Source: a virus. Taken from it: a DNA stretch of 40,837 bases. The notes under the pieces were generated by a model, which had not been told where the DNA came from, ran no database searches, and saw nothing but the letters and a program-made list of their open reading frames with translations. Positions 39,833 to 40,837 of this stretch are shown piece by piece. The position numbers and the translations under genes are program-made. Where the stretch lies: the IMG/VR virus record IMGVR_UViG_3300042463_001585, positions 1-40,837 of that record; one strand, 5' to 3'. Within the stretch, counting starts at the first letter, position 1; every line of letters begins with the position of its first letter.

Positions 39833-40462
39833 TTATCGTGGATTTTTATTAGTATGTTTAAGCATTTTACCTTCTAAACTTGCAACAGCTTGTTCCAAAG
39901 TTGTCTTTGAATTATGGAGCATTTTCTTTTCCATTTGTCTGCGACGACTTTCAATCATTCTATCAAATCTATCGAGTAGATAATCAAATACTGTTTGTGA
40001 AATTGCAATTTCATAATAGTATTGATGATTTGATAAAATTATAGTTTGGTACTTAAGAATAATAAAGACATGTGCGTTTGGGGTTTGTACATATCGTGCG
40101 CCGCTGGTTGGTGCAATTAAAAGGGTATTCTTTGGGTCCTTAAGCGAAACATCAAGGGCCTTTATTGCAAGAGCTGCTCTATCATCAATTGCAACACCAG
40201 ATCGGGTTGAGTAAAACTTTTTTAGTTTTTGATTAACTAAATATCGTTTAAATTTAAAAGCAAGACGATTAAAGAATCGCTTAATAAAGCCTGGAGTTTT
40301 CACAAGTTTGGGTGGGGTTAGAATAGAATTAAATGCAGCCTCACTAAGAATTTCATATGATTCATAGTTTGGTTTTACGGTATCTTCCTCGTGTTTTGGC
40401 TTAGCCGAAAAACTTTTGGGCGTCCTTTTAAGAACAATATCAAGAGTTGAGGAATTTCGCAT
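39833..40462 (-). CDS. Hypothetical basic protein upstream of clpC
   Basis: A 209-residue basic protein. Residues 60-85 form a very basic amphipathic helix (F-I-K-R-F-F-N-R-L-A-F-K-F-K-R-Y). The middle is a beta-rich domain (T-L-L-I-A-P-T-S-G-A-R, V-F-I-I-L-K-Y-Q-T-I-I-L-S) and the C-terminus is a Lys/Met-rich helix. No family recognised. It starts on the base where the next gene ends and runs to six bases before clpC, so the three genes probably share a message. It could be a client or adaptor of the ATPase, but this is only position. Confidence 0.75.
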   Translation of the reverse strand: MRNSSTLDIVLKRTPKSFSAKPKHEEDTVKPNYESYEILSEAAFNSILTPPKLVKTPGFIKRFFNRLAFKFKRYLVNQKLKKFYSTRSGVAIDDRAALAIKALDVSLKDPKNTLLIAPTSGARYVQTPNAHVFIILKYQTIILSNHQYYYEIAISQTVFDYLLDRFDRMIESRRRQMEKKMLHNSKTTLEQAVASLEGKMLKHTNKNPR

Positions 40463-40725
40463 TATAGAATAATTTTAGATTCAGGGCCCTCCTCTGGAAC
40501 TTCCATTCTTTCAATTAATAAATTAAAAGCCTCATCTAATCCAACTGCAAGCAGATCCATCATATCGTCATCGGTTTTTAGTAAACCCATTACTTTAGCT
40601 TGACCCATTGCTTGCATCATGGCTTGAGCAGTTTCTTTTGCAAATTCTGTTATATCGCCACTAGGCAATTTCTTTAACTTTGATTCCATATGTTGTTTTA
40701 TAAATTTTGTGAATTGATTCTGCAA
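40462..40725 (-). CDS. Hypothetical small Met-rich helical protein
   Basis: An 87-residue protein from ATG at 40725, with a later ATG at 40689 (75 residues). It is helical and Met-rich (A-M-M-Q-A-M-G-Q-A) with an acidic C-terminus (V-P-E-E-G-P-E-S-K). It overlaps the small ORF at 40661-40816 by 65 bases from the long start or 29 from the short one, so the shorter start is more economical. No function recognised; it belongs to the run of genes reading into clpC. Confidence 0.7.
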   Translation of the reverse strand: MQNQFTKFIKQHMESKLKKLPSGDITEFAKETAQAMMQAMGQAKVMGLLKTDDDMMDLLAVGLDEAFNLLIERMEVPEEGPESKIIL

Positions 40726-40816
40726 GTTTTCTATCTAAGATTACTTGAGATAAGAGAATGCCGTGTTCCTTACAATATTCTCTAACAAATACTTTAAAGT
40801 TGGGTTTCTGTTTCAT
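40661..40816 (-). CDS. Possible 51-residue basic protein
   Basis: ATG at 40816 to TAG at 40661 encodes a basic 51-residue peptide with F-K-V-F-V-R-E-Y-C-K-E-H-G near its N-terminus. It fills the otherwise empty 112 bases at the window edge and overlaps the next gene. TATAAT lies only six bases before the ATG, too close for a normal leader. Real-gene status is uncertain. Confidence 0.5.
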   Translation of the reverse strand: MKQKPNFKVFVREYCKEHGILLSQVILDRKLAESIHKIYKTTYGIKVKEIA

Positions 40817-40837
40817 AATAATATTATACCTAATTTT

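Noticed and set aside
40823-40828. TATAAT promoter for the 51-residue ORF
   Set aside because: Only six bases from the ATG, which would leave no leader; kept only as a remark.
1-40837. tRNA genes, insertion sequences, integrase or attachment sites
   Set aside because: Intergenic gaps are nearly all under 100 bases and show no cloverleaf, transposase motifs or terminal repeats; I found nothing to support them by eye.

Overview
This window is a stretch of a T4-like contractile-tailed (myovirus-type) phage genome. It is AT-rich and densely coded: most genes touch or overlap, there are no tRNA or rRNA genes, and no host chromosomal genes are evident. Recognisable T4-family products are the tail tube (gp19), major capsid (gp23), prohead protease plus scaffold (gp21/gp22), hub spike (gp5), a gp27-like hub, gp53-like and gp25-like wedge proteins, portal (gp20), head completion (gp4), UvsY, UvsW, primase (gp61) and the C-terminal part of DNA polymerase (gp43). 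Start codons are preceded by A/T-rich sequence with almost no Shine-Dalgarno motifs, and one divergent promoter carries a TAnnTTTG box. Both fit a Bacteroidota host, but that is an inference.

Layout: 1-23909 is all on the minus strand. It runs tail tube and unknown genes (1-3175), capsid and scaffold (3325-6893), DnaJ, a baseplate block (7847-14400), a block of small proteins that look head-packaged (14466-19304), and a nucleic-acid-repair-like cassette (19347-23909: multidomain ligase, P-loop kinase, HAD phosphatase). The plus strand at 23947-26467 holds an unknown gene, uvsY and uvsW. The minus strand at 26464-28122 holds three unknown genes. The plus strand at 28197-33646 holds the gp43 C-terminal half, primase, gp4, an unknown gene and the portal. 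The minus strand at 33648-40816 holds gp25, a probable structural protein, a tagged core-like protein, a HAD-nucleotidyltransferase fusion, a Cys-rich precursor, a ClpC-like ATPase and small unknowns.

Two regulatory themes recur. An ATAAATAA box, resembling the T4 late promoter TATAAATA, lies 17-21 bases before many start codons, including one inside the gp21-gp22 gene that would give a separate scaffold protein. Short tags of the form F-x-x-[FY]-[ILVF]-x-[NDT]-E resemble the T4 capsid-targeting sequence and gp21 cleavage site. They occur in about ten proteins of otherwise unknown function, suggesting a large set of proteins packaged in the head.

The most unusual observation is that the C-terminus of the 540-residue protein at 17087-18709 copies the mature N-terminal arm of the major capsid protein, including the protease site in front of it. 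Other notable points are the split DNA polymerase, the ligase / HIGH-nucleotidyltransferase / nuclease-like fusion, the 14-residue repeats of the scaffold, a ClpC-like unfoldase lacking its N-domain but keeping an IGF loop, and small genes at 19125-19304, 3098-3175 and 40661-40816.
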